Part shown: piece after piece, positions 15,022-15,846 of the stretch | How the letters are laid out: every line of letters starts with the position of its first letter | How positions within the stretch are numbered: position 1 is the stretch's first letter | From: JANOQP01 sp044227705 | GTDB lineage: Bacteria > Bacteroidota > Bacteroidia > Chitinophagales > Saprospiraceae | Assembly: GCA_044227705.1 (NCBI GenBank) | Contig: JBGAWE010000091.1 | Coordinates: forward strand, 1-15,846 | Length of the DNA stretch: 15,846 nt | Reading direction: 5' to 3' | Position numbers and translations under genes: made by a program | Notes under the pieces: model-generated | The model's input: only the letters and a program-made list of their open reading frames with translations | What the model was told of the DNA's origin: nothing | Databases searched by the model: none

Positions 15022-15029
15022 CAAAGATG
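15022..15029 (-). promoter_or_regulatory. Candidate -7 box upstream of carA
   Basis: On the minus strand, CATCTTTG matches the Bacteroidota TAnnTTTG box at seven informative positions except the first T, and it lies 32 bases upstream of the carA ATG. No TTTG/TTG element stands at the expected distance upstream. The surrounding 115-bp gap between tatC and carA shows no other clear structure. Confidence 0.3.
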
Positions 15030-15104
15030 GCACGGGCTGGCCGTCGGTTGGGAGCGGTGGGGGAGGGTTTCCGAAATTTTGAGGGATTCGCGGCTTGGAG
15101 CCCG

Positions 15105-15846
15105 TCAGGCCGCGTCGGCTGCGCGCCGCTTCTCGACCCGCCCGACCACGCCGATGCTGATCTCGTAGAGCAACAGCAGGGGAAAGGCCACGAGGCTCTG
15201 CGTCAGCATGTCGGCCGACGGCGTGATGATGGCCGCCGCGATGAAGATGACGACGACGGCGTAGCGGCGGTATTTTTTCATGAACGCCGCCGTCAGGATG
15301 TTCATCCGGGCGAGGAAAAAGCAGAGGATGGGCAGCTCGAACACGAACCCCATCGGGATGGTGAACATCACCATGTAGTCGACGTAGCTCTCCAGCGTCG
15401 GCTCCATGATGACGCCGACGTCGTAGCCCGCGAGGAAGTTGATGGAAAAAGGTGCGATGACGTAGTAGCCGAACGCCACCCCCAGCGCAAAAAGCCCCGT
15501 GCAGATCAGCACGCCGCCGCGCACGGCCCGCCGCTCCGTGTCGTAGAGGCCGGGGCCGATGAACCGCCACAACTCCCAGAGGAGGTAGGGGAAGGCAAGG
15601 ATGACCGCTATCCAAAAACTGACCAGCAGGTGCATCAGGAAGGCCTCGCCGAGGTCGCGCGTTTGCAGGTCGAAATGGGTCGGGGTGATGCAGAGCGTGT
15701 CGCCGAGGCCCAATTTGGCCGACAGCCAGCACATGGCTCGGAAGGTGGGGAAATCAGGGTTGCGCGGCCCGAAAAGGAGGGTCTTGAACACAAAATCCTT
15801 GTAGCAAAAGACCACCAGCGTCAGCACGAACAGTGCCCCGACGGCC
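15105..15846 (-). CDS. tatC: Sec-independent protein translocase subunit TatC (5' end outside window)
   Basis: TatC is the multispanning membrane receptor of the twin-arginine pathway; it binds RR signal peptides and recruits TatA. The frame is open to the window edge (first codons AVGALFVLTLVVFCYKDFVF), so about the first 35 residues, including the SFLEHLEELR segment, lie outside. The visible part has the typical Bacteroidota FGPRNPDFPTF loop, DLGEAFLMHLLVSFWIAVIL, PYLLWELWRFIGPGLYDTER (the conserved PGL..E loop), and further membrane spans ending in EISIGVVGRVEKRRAADAA. The GTG at 15827 is internal, not a start. It is 115 bp upstream of carA on the same strand. Its likely substrate in this window is the RRDFLK protein encoded at 8882-10165. 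Confidence 0.96.
   Translation of the reverse strand, partial: AVGALFVLTLVVFCYKDFVFKTLLFGPRNPDFPTFRAMCWLSAKLGLGDTLCITPTHFDLQTRDLGEAFLMHLLVSFWIAVILAFPYLLWELWRFIGPGLYDTERRAVRGGVLICTGLFALGVAFGYYVIAPFSINFLAGYDVGVIMEPTLESYVDYMVMFTIPMGFVFELPILCFFLARMNILTAAFMKKYRRYAVVVIFIAAAIITPSADMLTQSLVAFPLLLLYEISIGVVGRVEKRRAADAA

Overview
The window reads as a GC-rich Bacteroidota chromosome fragment, most likely from the Saprospiria or a related lineage. The evidence is a very large surface protein with a type IX secretion (gliding-motility-associated) C-terminal domain, a SprB-type repeat, a PafA-like phosphatase, a small sigma factor of the kind common in this phylum, and A-rich rather than Shine-Dalgarno-like sequence before start codons. 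A run of 24 N shows that this is a draft assembly, possibly a metagenome bin. No tRNA, rRNA, CRISPR array, transposase or phage gene was seen.

Layout. 1-1257 (minus): an ECF-type sigma factor and, overlapping it by 14 bp, a single-pass membrane protein (putative anti-sigma partner) that runs off the left edge. 1409-7191 (minus): one gene of about 1,927 codons for a secreted adhesin-like protein (signal peptide, about 16 tandem Ig/PKD-like repeats of about 81 residues, SprB-like repeat, T9SS sorting domain). It is broken by a one-base frameshift near 6580 and an in-frame TAA at 5693. 7192-7502: divergent intergenic region. 7503-12600 (plus): rarA, then a Tat-exported alkaline-phosphatase-superfamily protein, a SAM methyltransferase and a PafA-like alkaline phosphatase. 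12631-13848 (plus): an apparent chimera of a truncated transglutaminase-like protein and a TonB-domain protein. 13853-13878: a bidirectional terminator. 13891-14989 (minus): carA, interrupted by the N run. 15105-15846 (minus): tatC, truncated by the right edge.

Function. The genes are mainly concerned with the cell envelope and export: a T9SS adhesin, Tat and Sec phosphatases, TatC and a TonB-like protein. The housekeeping genes rarA and carA sit among them.

The most interesting signal is a 66-bp near-perfect palindrome (10898-10963). It sits inside the signal-peptide codons of the PafA-like gene and separates an upstream ATG from the conserved coding frame. Sequences resembling its two halves occur inside the putative anti-sigma gene (110-137 and 213-244), which suggests a small palindromic element that can enter coding sequence, comparable in concept to Rickettsia palindromic elements. 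A second, unrelated signal is a dyad, ACAGCA-N4-TGCTGT, found once in each intergenic region flanking the adhesin gene.
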